DNA of 64,000 nt, from positions 806,001 through 870,000 of the forward strand of contig NJPS01000043.1 in the NCBI GenBank assembly GCA_002946415.1, written 5' to 3'. Below are positions 22,501-33,838 of this stretch, piece by piece (within the stretch, counting starts at the first letter, position 1; each line of letters opens with the position of its first letter). Below the pieces are notes generated by a model, which searched no databases, had not been told where the DNA came from, and saw only the letters and a list, made by a program, of their open reading frames with translations. A program made the translations under genes and the position numbers. This DNA is from Rutstroemia sp. NJR-2017a BVV2. Lineage: Eukaryota; Ascomycota; Leotiomycetes; Helotiales; Rutstroemiaceae.

Positions 22501-22887
22501 TAGTAAATCTCATTGGTAAACACCCCAGGTGCATCCGCAGAATCTGGAATGATCCATCAGCCACATCTAAGCGAGCCGTAGCATTTATCAGCCACTAGCG
22601 CTAAGCCCCATGCGGTACAATGAATTTCACTATGCGTCACCCTCAGGCAAACAATCTACATCTTTCCCGGTCTTTCATAGATCTTTATTCTATCAAGGCC
22701 ATCAATCTTTCGGTATACATACAACGACCACGAAATCTCAATCTATTGTCCCGGACCGAAAGCTATCTCTTGAGTTCTTCCAATTAACAGCAATACGACA
22801 CCAGGTTGCGATTCCAACTTCGGTCAACTTCCAGCAGGAACCAGACACTTTCTCTCACGCGAACAAAGAAATCTACCCTTTTCAACT
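19600..22887. other. 3.3-kb gene-free gap between divergent GH20 and NAB2 genes
   Basis: I find no spliced or unspliced protein gene. ORFs are all short and unrelated to known families. Features: ATGGATGATGGATGATAG-type short tandem repeats at 20202-20235, GTGGTGGTGGTG at 20273-20284, and a pyrimidine-rich NAB2 leader near 22700-22880. The length is unusual for this window. A long promoter, a non-coding RNA or a decayed gene are all possible. Confidence 0.4.
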
Positions 22888-24471
22888 ATGTCGGTCGAAG
22901 TTGTGCTCGATTCCCCTTTGGCGCATGCGCTTAATGCTTCGATACAACCGAAACTTGTCGAAGTGGGTTGGAGTACAGGTGGCGCAGATGACTCTGCTCT
23001 TTCCGAATACATTATTCTCATGCTGGTAAACGGGAAGACACAGGAACAGATTGCTGCAGAACTATCCGGCGACCTGTTAAACCTCGGTGATGACGATCCA
23101 GGAGCGAGAGACTTTTCGCGATGGCTGTTTGATCAAGTCAGTGCGCTCAGTTCTCAGAGCGGTGGAGGGGCCTTACCTATGGCTGGAACAGAGGCTGGGC
23201 AGACACAGCAAGAAGGCTCAAACGGACAGCAGGATGCGGACATGGGAGATGCTTCAGAAACTGCAGATCTGAATGTGTATGTAGACTCCTTGCATTCAAA
23301 CAGTCCTCTTATTGGGCAATTACTGACAATTTGTAGACCGACGGGCCCTAAATCGATGAGAACTGGAAGTGGTGGCATTACTCGTCCACGAGACAAGCGC
23401 ATGCTGAATCATTTGACAAAGGCTATGGATCGGACGCCTGACGCCGCTTTGCATAGAGTTCGACCTCAATCTGGACACGAAAGGATCAACTCACATGCTA
23501 GAGGACCTCCAACGGGACCGCGCGGATCGGTCAACATTCGCGGAGCGTCCCGAATGCAGAATGGACGTAGCAATGGTGGAATGCCTGGTATGTCAATGCA
23601 ATCAGGTGCCGCGCAAAACGCCATGGGCATGACCCCTCAACAACAACTCGAACTGTACGCTATGCTCGAGCAGCAATCAAGGATGATGGCGCAAATGTTT
23701 ACTCCACAACAACAACAAATGATGGCACAAGGTGGGATGGGATCGGGATTTCCGGGACGCCAAGGGCAGGGCAGACCTTTACACGAACGGATGCAACAGA
23801 AAAACCGATCACAAAGCAACGGCTTTCAGAAGCGCCAAAATGGAGGCTTCGGGGAGCAAAACGCGCAAAGTTCAGAAGACAGCTCTATGGATGTTGAGAT
23901 GTCTTCTCACGAAAAGATAAACAACCTTTCACCGGACACGCCATGCAAATATAATTTGGCCTGCACGAACAAAGACTGCAAGTTTGCACATCAATCACCG
24001 GCAGCTCCTCCTGGAACTGCTATAGATGTTAGTGATATTTGTTCATTCGGGGCGGCTTGCAAGAATCGGAAATGTGTTGGACGACATCCATCTCCTGCAC
24101 AAAAAATTGCGCATCAAGTTGAGCAGGACTGCAAGTTTTTCCCAAATTGCACAAATGCCAAATGTCCCTTCCGCCACCCCACGATGCCATTATGTCGAAA
24201 TGGAGCGGATTGCACAACTCCAGATTGCAAATTTACTCACGTCAAGATTCAATGCAAGTTCAATCCTTGTTTAAATCCGACATGTTCATTCAAACACGAA
24301 GAAGGCCAGAAGAGAGGGAAATTCGACGATAAGGTATGGGTCGCGGACGGTGGCAAGGAGCACGTTAGCGAGAGGAAGTTTGTGGATGAGGAGGGGCAAG
24401 AAGAATTGATTGTGCCTGGAGCAGCAGATACAAACGCGGAGTCGAACGCGAATACGGAGATTGTTACATAG
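22888..24471 (+). CDS. NAB2: Nab2-like nuclear poly(A)-RNA binding protein (507 aa)
   Basis: Exons 22888-23276 and 23337-24471; the intron of 60 nt (GTATGT...TTGTAG, branch CTGAC) is phase 2. The N-terminal PWI-like helical domain (residues 1-80) is followed by an acidic/Gln linker, an Arg/Gly-rich middle (GPRGSVNIRGASRMQNGRS) with Gln/Met-rich runs, and five CCCH zinc fingers (about 332-450): CKYNLACTNKDCKFAH, CSFGAACKNRKCVGRH, CKFFPNCTNAKCPFRH, CRNGADCTTPDCKFTH and CKFNPCLNPTCSFKH. In yeast Nab2 binds poly(A) tails, limits tail length and supports mRNA export through Mex67 and Mlp1. Here the finger spacing C-x5-C-x4-5-C-x3-H and domain order match. The intron has no stop and is a multiple of three, so retention would simply add 20 residues. 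The start codon is the first Met of the conserved N-terminal domain. Confidence 0.9.
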   Translation: MSVEVVLDSPLAHALNASIQPKLVEVGWSTGGADDSALSEYIILMLVNGKTQEQIAAELSGDLLNLGDDDPGARDFSRWLFDQVSALSSQSGGGALPMAGTEAGQTQQEGSNGQQDADMGDASETADLNVYVDSLHSNSPLIGQLLTICRPTGPKSMRTGSGGITRPRDKRMLNHLTKAMDRTPDAALHRVRPQSGHERINSHARGPPTGPRGSVNIRGASRMQNGRSNGGMPGMSMQSGAAQNAMGMTPQQQLELYAMLEQQSRMMAQMFTPQQQQMMAQGGMGSGFPGRQGQGRPLHERMQQKNRSQSNGFQKRQNGGFGEQNAQSSEDSSMDVEMSSHEKINNLSPDTPCKYNLACTNKDCKFAHQSPAAPPGTAIDVSDICSFGAACKNRKCVGRHPSPAQKIAHQVEQDCKFFPNCTNAKCPFRHPTMPLCRNGADCTTPDCKFTHVKIQCKFNPCLNPTCSFKHEEGQKRGKFDDKVWVADGGKEHVSERKFVDEEGQEELIVPGAADTNAESNANTEIVT

Positions 24472-25175
24472 GTGAAAAGATGGTAGATTGCGCCTAGACG
24501 GAGAAATTGTGGGGAAATGTACAACAGTATATGGCTGGCGTGGCAGACGGGTGGTAATCTGGCGTTTTGGGAGATGATAGTTTGTTGATTTTCGGATATC
24601 ACTTGGCGGGAGCCTCAATAATGAAACTGTTGGGTTTCTCAGGGGAAGAAAGCAGAAAATTGTTAGTATGCAGAATAGATTTTTATATCCCAGGGCGCTC
24701 CAAAGCAAAAAGTCTTTGGAGTTAGCTGAACCGCGAAAATGATTTGCCCTGTCCTGGCCTTGTGATATGGCGCGCTTCGGAGTGGTCCAAGCTCCAAAGT
24801 GAGCTTGCTGCTTGAGAGCTTGAGAGCTTGAGAGCTTGATAGTGGCTTGTAGCGGAGACGATTCTGCCTACGAGATAATAGGATATTTCTCTGCTATGTA
24901 TCCCCTCGCCCAAAAGTACCTTTAATGCCAAACCAATTCTTGCATATCATTCTCGTTACAAGTAGAAACCGCCGCAGCTGGAAATCTGCCCCATTTGCGG
25001 TTCTGCTGGAAGGCGGGGCAGATAACTTAACCTTAGTGCATTATCTCATGAACTCATTATATCCTAGTGATCGTAGTAAGCGAAAGCTGTCAATGTGTAC
25101 CTCGCCAGAAGCAATACACATTCGCGGGAATTCAAATTCATATGCCACACTTCACAGCAATCTTTCATCGAAGCA
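24472..25175. other. NAB2-HEM14 spacer with an 8-bp tandem repeat
   Basis: At 24810-24840 there are four tandem copies of an 8-bp unit (GAGCTTGA). Otherwise UTR and promoter DNA with no supported gene. Confidence 0.4.
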
Positions 25176-27100
25176 ATGAGGCCTCGATTATCAGAGTCGG
25201 CTTTGGTACTCCTACTTAGGCAATGCTACCGTACCCCGCGATGCCAGAATGCGCAACTACCTCGAATCAGATCACATCTGAAGGCATTTAGCTCCACCAC
25301 CCGAGTCCAATCATCTCACGGCGAGCGAACATCGTCCAAAAAAGTTGAGAAAGAAGGGAGTAAACGTGGCTCGGTATCTCTCCGCCAAAACAGGGCGAAC
25401 GGCGCTGCAAAGCACGATGCACAATGGCTATCGAAACCCGACGCGAATATTGCAGTACTTGGTAGCGGGATTACAGGCCTTGCTACGGCATATTACCTCA
25501 CGCAGTTCGCTCCGGATCTGAAAGTTACTCTATATGAAGGGAGCGACAGACTGGGTGGCTGGATGCAAAGTAAACAAATCGATCTTAAAGACGGACAAGT
25601 CGTGTTTGAGCAAGGGCCTAGGACATTAAGACCATTATCTCCTGCGGGATTGGTGACACTAAATTTGGTAAGGCCATATGACTGAGTAGGAATTTGTTAG
25701 GACTAACAATGGTGATAGATTCGCGACCTTGATCTACACAGCCAAGTCCTTACAACGTCGAAAAATTCGGACGCGGCTCGAAATCGCTTCGTTTACTACC
25801 CAGACCATCTCGTGCGCATGCCCGGGCCAGGCCAGAATCTTTATAGCACTCTTTGGTCTATACTCACAGAGCCAGTTTTCAAGGGCATCTGGAACGCAGG
25901 ATTTGAATACTCCAGCCCTCCGAGGCCATCGAATTTAGACGATGAATCTATAGGCTCGTTTTTGAACAGAAGATGTGGCGGTCAAGACTTAGGAAACAAT
26001 CTGGTATCGGCTGTCTTGCATGGTATATATGCTGGCGATATCTATAAATTGAGCATGCGGAGTCTGTTGCCTCTACCATGGAAGCTAGAATTGGAAGCTG
26101 GAAGCATTGTCAAGGCGTTGTTGGCTAGTCCTAAACCCGGGACTGTTACCTCCGTAGACCGTGCTCTAGCGGATGAAGAAGCAGGCAGGATGTCAGCGGA
26201 GGAGAAAGCAGCATGGAAAATCACAAGCGTGTATACCTTTCGAGGCGGGATTCGCACACTCTCTGAGGCTCTAGAGTCGTCGCTACGCTCCAATCCCAAT
26301 GTTACGATTAAGCTCAATCATCAGCTGAAGGGTGTGGCCTTCGATAAGGAACATGATGCCATCAAGGTAAATTTACTTCGAATCTAATTCTGGTCACTTG
26401 TACTAACATAATACTTAAGATCCGTACATCTAATGGTAAGGCCAGCCATTATAAAGCTATATCTACCCTGTCTGGTCCGACACTTTATAAGCTTGCTCCA
26501 AACCACAGCATGCTCCCGTCACTTGGACAGATTGAGTCTGTTACAGTAATGGTCGTAAACCTTTATTACCGAGACGAGAACTTACTGCCGGAACGCGGAT
26601 TTGGCTACCTCATTCCACGCTCAATTCCTTTCGAGCAAAACCCCGAATTCGCGCTGGGCGTAGTTTTTGACACCTATGCAACACTCGGTCAAGATACCAT
26701 TCCAGGCACAAAACTTACCGTGATGCTAGGCGGGCACTGGTGGAGCGATTTCGACAGCTATCCTGACGAAGACGAAGGCGCAGCCATGGCGAAAGCTGTC
26801 TTAAAACGTCACCTGAAAATCGATCAAGAGCCGGAAGCAGTGCACGTCACTCTGCAAAAGGATTGCATACCGCAGTATACCGTGGGTCATCATTCTAGGA
26901 TGGAGAAAGCTCATCAGGAACTGAGGAATGCTTACAAAGGTAAGTTGGCCGTGGCGGGGAATTCGTACACGGGTGTGGGGGTAAATGATTGCATTCGGGC
27001 TGCTAAAGATGTGGCTCGCGAGATTGCAAACCATAGAGATGTTACCGGGTTAGAGAAGTTTTCGCAGCCGGTTCAGTGGGTCCAGAATTTTCGTCTCTAG
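25176..27100 (+). CDS. HEM14: Protoporphyrinogen oxidase, mitochondrial (606 aa)
   Basis: Exons 25176-25667, 25719-26366 and 26420-27100, all phase 0. FAD enzyme that oxidises protoporphyrinogen IX to protoporphyrin IX, the next-to-last step of heme synthesis, on the inner mitochondrial membrane. An Arg/Ser-rich N-terminus (MRPRLSESALVLLLRQCYRT) suits a mitochondrial presequence. The FAD dinucleotide site is IAVLGSGITGLATAYYLTQF (about residues 90-110), followed by LYEGSDRLGGWM and FEQGPRTLRP. The C-terminal FAD contact is LAVAGNSYTGVGVNDCIRAA. Also HGIYAGDIYKLSMRSLLP, typical of eukaryotic PPOX. I chose the ATG that begins the basic presequence; an in-frame upstream Met at 25095 would add a non-conserved stretch. 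Length is somewhat above the yeast enzyme because of the long presequence. Confidence 0.93.
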
Positions 27101-28158
27101 ATGAGTATCGCTAGTACTGATGACTGGGAAGCTCTTGGCCTGTTGATAGACGGTGCTGGATGTATTGCTACTAGACAATAGTGATAGAAAAATGCATTCA
27201 AAAGGCAATTCGGGGCAGCTATACAATTCTCACGAAGACACATTCAAAACGTATAATGTTGAACGCGATTGATGCTCGTGGGATCAACGGGTGCCCCTTA
27301 GGGCATTTTGTCTGTGCTTCTGTCCATCCCACCTTTTACTTTCCATGACGAATATCCGTGTCACAGGTGTATATTGCCATTCGTTTACAGGACTTCATTG
27401 GTTCCCGCCTTCTATTCAACAAAAGTATCGGTGAAGCAGTCCGAAGGGCTGAAAATGCCTCATCAAAGTCTACTTCGCGGTTTTTCTCCATTTTCGATGC
27501 GACCAAGCTCGGAAACCGGACAAGAATTTGAAAACAATTATCGATGGGATTCACCACAAAATTATAATATCTCTCAAAATACGTTAAGACCAAGCAAGTA
27601 ATTTATTTCTCTTATCTCTAATACACAACTTCGACTCCAACAACACGACAAATCGGAGTGTGTGTGGTGTGTAAGTGAGAAAACATTTTCAAGTTCCACC
27701 CACGCTCACCTCGGCAAGCGAACCCCTTTTCTTAGCGAAAATGCTGAGAGGGAATTTTGAGCGCGAGGGAGGGTTGCGCTGCTTTTATTTGGGGGTTATT
27801 TACCATTTGTGTTGTGAGTTGTGATTTATAATCTGCTTGAGGTTATGGGAATGTATAATTTGGACATATTTATGTGTGTTTCACGCGCGTTTGAGGAGTT
27901 ATTGTTGAAAGATTGCGTCGCAGCAGGAGAGAGTGTGTGAAGGGACTTTTCGTGTTCTTGTTCTTGTTCTTGTTCTCGTGCATACATACGCGTTACGTTA
28001 CGTCAACTGATAAGCGCTAGATAGAAGGTGTGTGTCGGATTGGGAAGCTGGGTGATGGATTGCTTGTTTGTTGGGGGGAAGTGAGGGGGAGAAACAGAAA
28101 CCAGTTATATTTGCAGCATTCGTCGTAGTGGGGTAGCTTCTAGGAGGTCTGTTTGGGG
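27101..28158. other. Spacer between HEM14 and the methyltransferase gene
   Basis: No supported gene. A TTCTTG microsatellite lies at about 27954-27978, and the promoter of the next gene begins near 28150. Confidence 0.4.
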
Positions 28159-28166
28159 TATAAATA
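28159..28166 (+). promoter_or_regulatory. TATA box of the COMT-like gene
   Basis: TATAAATA about 200 bp upstream of the ATG, followed at once by a pyrimidine-rich run (CTTTTCTCTCTTCTTTTC), the usual order of TATA box then CT-rich leader at fungal promoters. Confidence 0.5.
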
Positions 28167-28362
28167 CCGTGCTTTTCTCTCTTCTTTTCTACCTTCCTTC
28201 AGCACAGCATCTCGGAAACCAAAGTGTCGTGTCTTGTGATTGTTTCTTGTTCTAACTCTTCTTTCTCTCGAACTTCAACAATCTCACGCACTCTTGCTTC
28301 CCCCTCAATCCAACCATTCTTCTCCTACTTACTTAATTGTTCCTCAGACTTCGATCTCAGAT

Positions 28363-29505
28363 ATGGATCATACATCTCAAGCGTTTGCCCAGAAATGGCC
28401 TTCTCTTGCCAAATTGGAAGAGTGGGAGACGGAAGTACTTGCTCTTTTTTCGCACATCGTATCACTGGCATGCTAATACGCGACGCAGTCTCACGATGGA
28501 CGGGAGGAGGCACTTCTAAAGTACATTCTTGCGCTGGATCCACTGCCCGATACACCTAATGCTGGTGAGTGCTGTACATCTTGCCTACTTGCTGATTACT
28601 ATCGACATTCATCTCCGGCCCTTCTGCTTCAGTCCTCAACTTCCCCTTCCTTTTCCTTGTTCTCACCCTCACCCACCCTTCCTCCCACGCCCCCCTCACA
28701 CAACCTCACCATATCCATCCACCCCAATAACTCTCCCCTCCCCCAGTCCTCTCCGCAATCGACTCCTTCTCCCTCAACCACTCCTTCCTCATCAGCGTCG
28801 GTCCGCACAAAGCCGGTATCCTGCGCGACCTCATCGCGCAGCAGAAACCAAAAGTTTTGCTTGAGCTTGGTGGATATCTAGGTTATTCAGCTATTTTGTT
28901 TGCTGAGAAGATGAGGGAGGTACATGGTGGTATGTGTATTTTCTATCTTTTTATTTTGTCTTGACACAAATAAGTACCCATCCATTCACACATAAATACT
29001 TACTTACTTACTTACTTAATTTCCCCAAAACAAGATTCCTCCATCCCCAAAATCATCTCCCTCGAGCCCTCCCCCCTCTTCGCCTCGATCTCGCAGCAGC
29101 TAATCTCCCTCGCCGGCTTGGAATCCCTAATAACCATCATCGTCGGCACCGCATCCAGCACCATCCCTAACCTGCAACTAGACAAACAAAGCGTAGATTT
29201 CCTATTCCTAGACCATGTTGAAGATCTCTACATCCAAGATTTCCAGAACGTGGAGCAGCAGAGACTGTTTAGTAGGAATGTGATGGTGGTCGCGGATAAT
29301 GTCGTTAGACCCGGGGCGGAGGAGTATAGGACGTGGGTTAGAGGGGAGAGGATGAGCGGGAAGGGGTGGAGGAGTAGAGGGGTGAGGGGGTTGATTTGGC
29401 CGGGGGAGTGGGAGGTGAGTTAGTGGGAGTGTTTTGTTTGTGGGGAATGGGGCTAATGTTTGGTGTGGGTAGGATGAATTGGAGGTTAGTACGTTTGGTG
29501 GGTAG
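28363..29505 (+). CDS. COMT-like SAM-dependent O-methyltransferase (247 aa, 5 exons)
   Basis: Exons 28363-28434, 28489-28564, 28747-28929, 29035-29414 and 29473-29505. Class I methyltransferase of the catechol O-methyltransferase type. The SAM-binding motif is VLLELGGYLGYSAILFAEKM, then KIISLEPSPLFASISQQLI (acidic residue holding the ribose), and FLFLDHVEDLYIQDF where COMT has the metal-binding Asp. VVADNVVRPGAEEYRTWV corresponds to the COMT Asp-Asn metal site and the following loop. The family methylates a catechol oxygen with Mg2+; the natural fungal substrate is unknown. Introns have consensus ends; intron 3 carries an ACTT microsatellite (28998-29018). The last coding exon is only 33 nt (DELEVSTFGG). 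Exon 5 and the very short exons 1 and 2 make this gene hard to see by ORF length. Confidence 0.82.
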
Positions 29506-30833
29506 GTGGTGGGTTTGATGATGGATTGAGGGAGGCTGAGGAAGGGGCTCTTGGATTCTTTGGAGACTCTAGTTGGATGTTCAGAATCAACTAGGTTGGT
29601 GAAGTTCCGAGCATGAGAATTATTATGACGAGGAGAAAGGTGATTATGGTTGGGAGGGCAATGTAGATCGGCGGGAGAGAATTGTGGTGGCATATCCATA
29701 GATACGCAATCACCATAGCTCAAAAGACAATGCAACGAGAAACAAAGAAACTATCCCCCGAATAAAGATGTCAAAATCATCAACCCTCGATTCCAAGCGA
29801 ATGACCTCCTCATCCTAGATGCTAAACCAAGGCCATAAATAATGCGAACATTTAAACTGCAGCCATAGTGACAGCTCCTACACTCAAGAGCACAGCTTGC
29901 TAAACTAGGAACGCGAACAGAACTAAAGTACCATCCCAGCTTATTATAACCATGCCATAGTCCCACTGGGTGCAAGTAGTCGTTCTTCATCGTAAGCGTA
30001 AGCAGACGCCATACTGCTAGGAATCGCGTTTTCTGAGATAGACAATACAGTAACAAGTCATAAATGTGAAATTATCAAGACGTCCGCGCAAAAGGTGCTG
30101 AGAAGAGTGATATTTGTTATTTCGAATCAGTTAAAATCAATCGTACAAGGTACTAAGATGGAATGGACGTACTTCGATGGGATATTAGTCCAGACGAATG
30201 AAGCAGCAGAGGAGACAGAAGTGAAAGAGACGACAGAGGATGGCGGTAACAATGACCAACACCGACCTACTACATCCGCTCAGCCCTCATGAACACCGTA
30301 CCGTTATCCTAATCTACCAACCAGTATCCCCTCCAAATATATCCGTTGTAACGTCTGGTATTATAGTCGTTGCGAGGAGTCGTCTACTCTACTAAGAATC
30401 GTATGATTGACGGAGTAACAGATCCGTTAGTATGCCTACCTATACAGCCAGACAGTACTCTGAGCACCATAAGAGTTTGTAGATGAATTGAATGCTATTT
30501 GATATTGCAGTTGAAAGGAGCTCAGCTAGCTACCATTCTCGCAGCTCCAAGTGCAAGGCACAACCATATTTAAGGCCACATCACCCAGCCCGTATGCATT
30601 TGTGTTTGTATTCGTGTTCTCCTTCCTCAACCTTTATGTGGCCGCAGACTTCGTGTCAAAATGGCAAAGCGATCCAGCCCACCCGAGTTCCTAGCAAAGC
30701 AAATACACAGAAAGCCAGTATTCCTCTCCAGTTCTGCCAAGCCCCTCATCCAAGGTAATAACCACCACAATTTTATCCTTTTCCTCCACAACGCACCGCA
30801 CATCACACCGTCCATCCCACAGCAACGCTATCC
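29506..30833. other. Gene-free stretch
   Basis: Only short ORFs on both strands, none with a recognisable domain or splice pattern. Nothing else seen. Confidence 0.4.
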
Positions 30834-31121
30834 TCACTTCTCCCCCTTCTCCTCCCTCTCCTCCTTCACCTCCGTAAACCCCAAAAACTCCCCCTTACCT
30901 CCCTGACTCCCCCCCTCATTCTCCTTCTTCAGCCCCGCCCACTGCATATCCCTCTTATAAGCCTGAAGATCCCAGCTCTGCGTGCGGGCTGGATTGGGTC
31001 TCCAGGTCTGGGTCGGGGAGGCAAGTTCTTCGCCTTTGGAGTTGCGGCGGCCGTCGGGGATGGTGATGTTGGTTGGGTTGGTGGAGGTGGAGTGGATGGG
31101 GAGAGGGGTTGTTGATGCCAT
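30834..31121 (-). CDS. Small conserved-looking fungal protein (95 aa)
   Basis: A single-exon ORF from the ATG at 31121 (MASTTPLPIHSTS). The centre GRRNSKGEELASPTQTWRPN followed by RTQSWDLQAYKRDMQW resembles a family of short, charged ascomycete proteins in which GRRNS, an ASPT-x-W and an RxQSW element are shared. This is from memory of such proteins, and their function is not known to me. The tail is rich in Glu and Lys (TEVKEEREEKGEK). No signal peptide or membrane segment. The frame stays open upstream to 31274, but the chosen ATG follows a repeated ATTG tract and begins the conserved-looking part. Confidence 0.6.
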   Translation of the reverse strand: MASTTPLPIHSTSTNPTNITIPDGRRNSKGEELASPTQTWRPNPARTQSWDLQAYKRDMQWAGLKKENEGGSQGGKGEFLGFTEVKEEREEKGEK

Positions 31122-32240
31122 GGTGGATTGATTGATTGATTGATGAGATGGAGGAGAGTTGTTGGGTGATGTGGTGTTGGGTTGGGTTGAGTGAGAGAGG
31201 TACTGGATGGATGTTCTTTGAAGGAGGAAGATAGAAGTTCGAGTTGAATCTGCGAGGAAGAAGTTATTTATCAACCAACTATCCTACTCCCACCCCCGGG
31301 GTCCAAATTAGCATATGCCAATCACTCCACTCTTGCCAGTCCCCCATTGCAGGTGCAATCCCGTCCAGATGCGGGGCGGCGCATAAACACCAGAGGATCA
31401 ATCACTCCACTCACATACCTTAAACACGTTCACACCAACACCACAAATGCATATGTTTTATGATGTAAACCCAGCGACAAAAACAGGAATCTCAACGTTA
31501 CTCCTCCTTTCTCGACCAACAGGAACAGCAGCGATAAACGCCCGTACGTTACCCAGAGCCATTATTGTGGAGAAGGAGCTCTGTTGTGTGGAAAATGAAG
31601 GGTAGCATGTTCGTGGTAGGGATCGACTGGAGGGACGTGTAACGCTAAGAAGAATGAGGGGTAGCTTTAGCTATTTGGTGAAGTAATTGCTGTATACGGT
31701 TAGATCAAGCTGTCGATAAGAAACTTTAATTGCTTATCGCTCGAAAATTGTTGCCACTCTTTCCTTATTTTCCCAAACCGAACTAAATTAACTATTTTCA
31801 ACCTCAAGTTTTTATCTATTATTTATCAATGCTCCTCCGCTCTGTTTACATCTTATCAAAAGCTTCACTGGCCATGAGATGAGGACGCTAGAAATACAGT
31901 TTTTGATATTTTGCTATGGACTATTGGCACATCTAACCTCCGTGGTTTACTTTTCTTCTTCTTAAGCTACTCTAACTTGTCCTCCCAATTTGAATCCTCT
32001 CGAAAAGCTGTGCAGCAATCTGATTACAGTGACAGAAAAAAGATAACAACGCCTCGCTATGCATAATATGGGTATGGACATGAAAAGAGCCTGGAGTCAT
32101 GCATCATCGTATACAAGAGTGTTCATAATGCAACCCAACCCACCAGTGGTATCGACCGTCATGAAAGTATGAATGGAGTTCGCTCTCCAAAAAAATGCCC
32201 GGATGGCAATCGCCAGAAGGACCAGAGATACTTGGGACGT
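31122..32240. other. Gene-free stretch
   Basis: Promoter of the small protein (ATTG tetranucleotide run at about 31125-31143) and the 3' side of the FHA gene. No supported gene. Confidence 0.4.
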
Positions 32241-33838
32241 TCAAGGAGTTCTTGGACGTTTCCAGTAGTATTGCTAATGAGAGTCAGTGACGGTGTCACA
32301 GATTGATAGATACTGACTTAGCTTACTTTGTGTTGCTTTCTGCAGCTTCTCAAGCTTGGCTTTCTCAACCCCTCAGTTACGGTCTCCTTCCTCTGCTGAT
32401 CGGTATCCTCATCTGGGATATAATAATATTCACTCTCTAGGGGCTTTCCAGCGGCATCCTTTCCATTTCGATGAATCTCACCAATAAACTTGGTTTTATT
32501 CAGCATCTTTCTCAGGTCTTCCTTCAATAGGCCCTTGTTTTCCTGACTCGAAGCGTTGAAGCCTTTGAGTTCTGCTGGAAGGTTGTTGAGAATGACCGAC
32601 AGAGGAGTCGACTGCAGACGGGAGAAGGCGAGTTGATTTGCTACATGGTTGATGATAGGAGTAACATCACCTTCTTCGGTGGATGCAGAGCTATATCTAC
32701 TCTCAGAACGCATCGAGTCGATTTTACCACGACCTCGAGCAGCTTCTGGTGAGTCGCCAGCAGTGACTTTGGCCATTCGAGACGAGATGTTTGCACCGAA
32801 AGGACCGAATGAGTGGATGATTGGGTCGTTTTCTTCATCTGGGTCATCTTCTGGCTCGCTGAGTTCACTTTCCTGGCTGGACGGATGGGACGCGGAGAAT
32901 GATGTTGCTGTAATAGTTGGAGAGCATGCTGCTTCAGTGACCTTGGCCGACGACTCAGCGACGTCCTCCGGCTTGTCCTCGTAGACTTGAATGAAAGTCT
33001 TTTCTGCGTCTTCCGAAAACAAGTTGGATAAATCTGCAGCTGCAAGAGACCGGCGAACAGGAGTTGGAGATACTGGCGAGGGAACGCGTGCATGGCGGCG
33101 AACAGGGCTGGAATGAATAACTTCGCCATCAGCAGTAATGGCAGTTACCTTACCCTTTGGAGAATTATCCTCATGCCACGCAGGCTCGATTTGCGGAGCA
33201 ACCGATTCGACACGACTGCCGTGAGGCCAAGAAATCAAAACCCTTGCGTCCTGAACATCCAACATAATCTCCGCATATTCGGTTTCCGAAGTGAAACTAT
33301 CCCCCTTTGCCAGCTCCCATGTCCGACCTTGACAATGCAACTTCACCCCGTTCCAACCACAGCATACAATCTCAATTTTATTCGATTCGAGCGGTACCGA
33401 TGCAGCGATGTATCGAGCCTTGACGTGAACACGAGAGATAAGACGATTGGCAGACAATTGATAATGGGAGGAGTTGCTGGATCTACCCATGCGTATAGTC
33501 TCTCCATCCTCGGGTAGTTCGACAGTAGGCACGGCTGAAAGTGGAGCTCGTTCAATTGATGACCGAGTTCGATGCAGACCGGGCCTCGCGTGTACTCCTG
33601 GAGGTGAAGAGGACAGGATACCAGTCGTGGAAGTAGGAATTGGCGTGGGATATTGCTCTCGAATTGGATCCATTGGACATGGTGACGTGCGAACCCTTTT
33701 ATAGGTTCGACCTGGAAGGCTAGGTGAAGAGGAAAAGAGCTCAAAGGCCGGGAGTAAGGTAGGTGCTGGCCGCTTCGTACCCGCCATGTTGGGCATGGTA
33801 GGTTGAGAATTAATTTTGCTTGGAGAAGAGTCCATCAT
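32241..33838 (-). CDS. FHA-domain protein, Tos4/Plm2-like (514 aa)
   Basis: Exons 33838-32327 and 32273-32241; the intron is 53 nt (GTAAGC...CATTAG, branch CTGAC). The N-terminus is Ser/Pro-rich and basic. An FHA domain spans residues about 108-205: ETIRMGRSSNSSHYQLSANR, then LISRVHVKARYI (the SxxH of FHA cores), ending near ISWPHGSRV. A long disordered acidic middle (ESELSEPEDDPDEENDP) and a C-terminal helical block LSVILNNLPAEL...KTKFIGEIHRNGKDAAGKPLE follow. FHA domains bind phospho-threonine; yeast Tos4 and Plm2 act with SBF/MBF and histone deacetylases in the DNA-damage and cell-cycle programme. The role here is inferred from that likeness. The spliced end QYYWKRPRTP comes from the 33-nt last exon and looks conserved; unspliced reading would end with VS. 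Confidence 0.8.
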
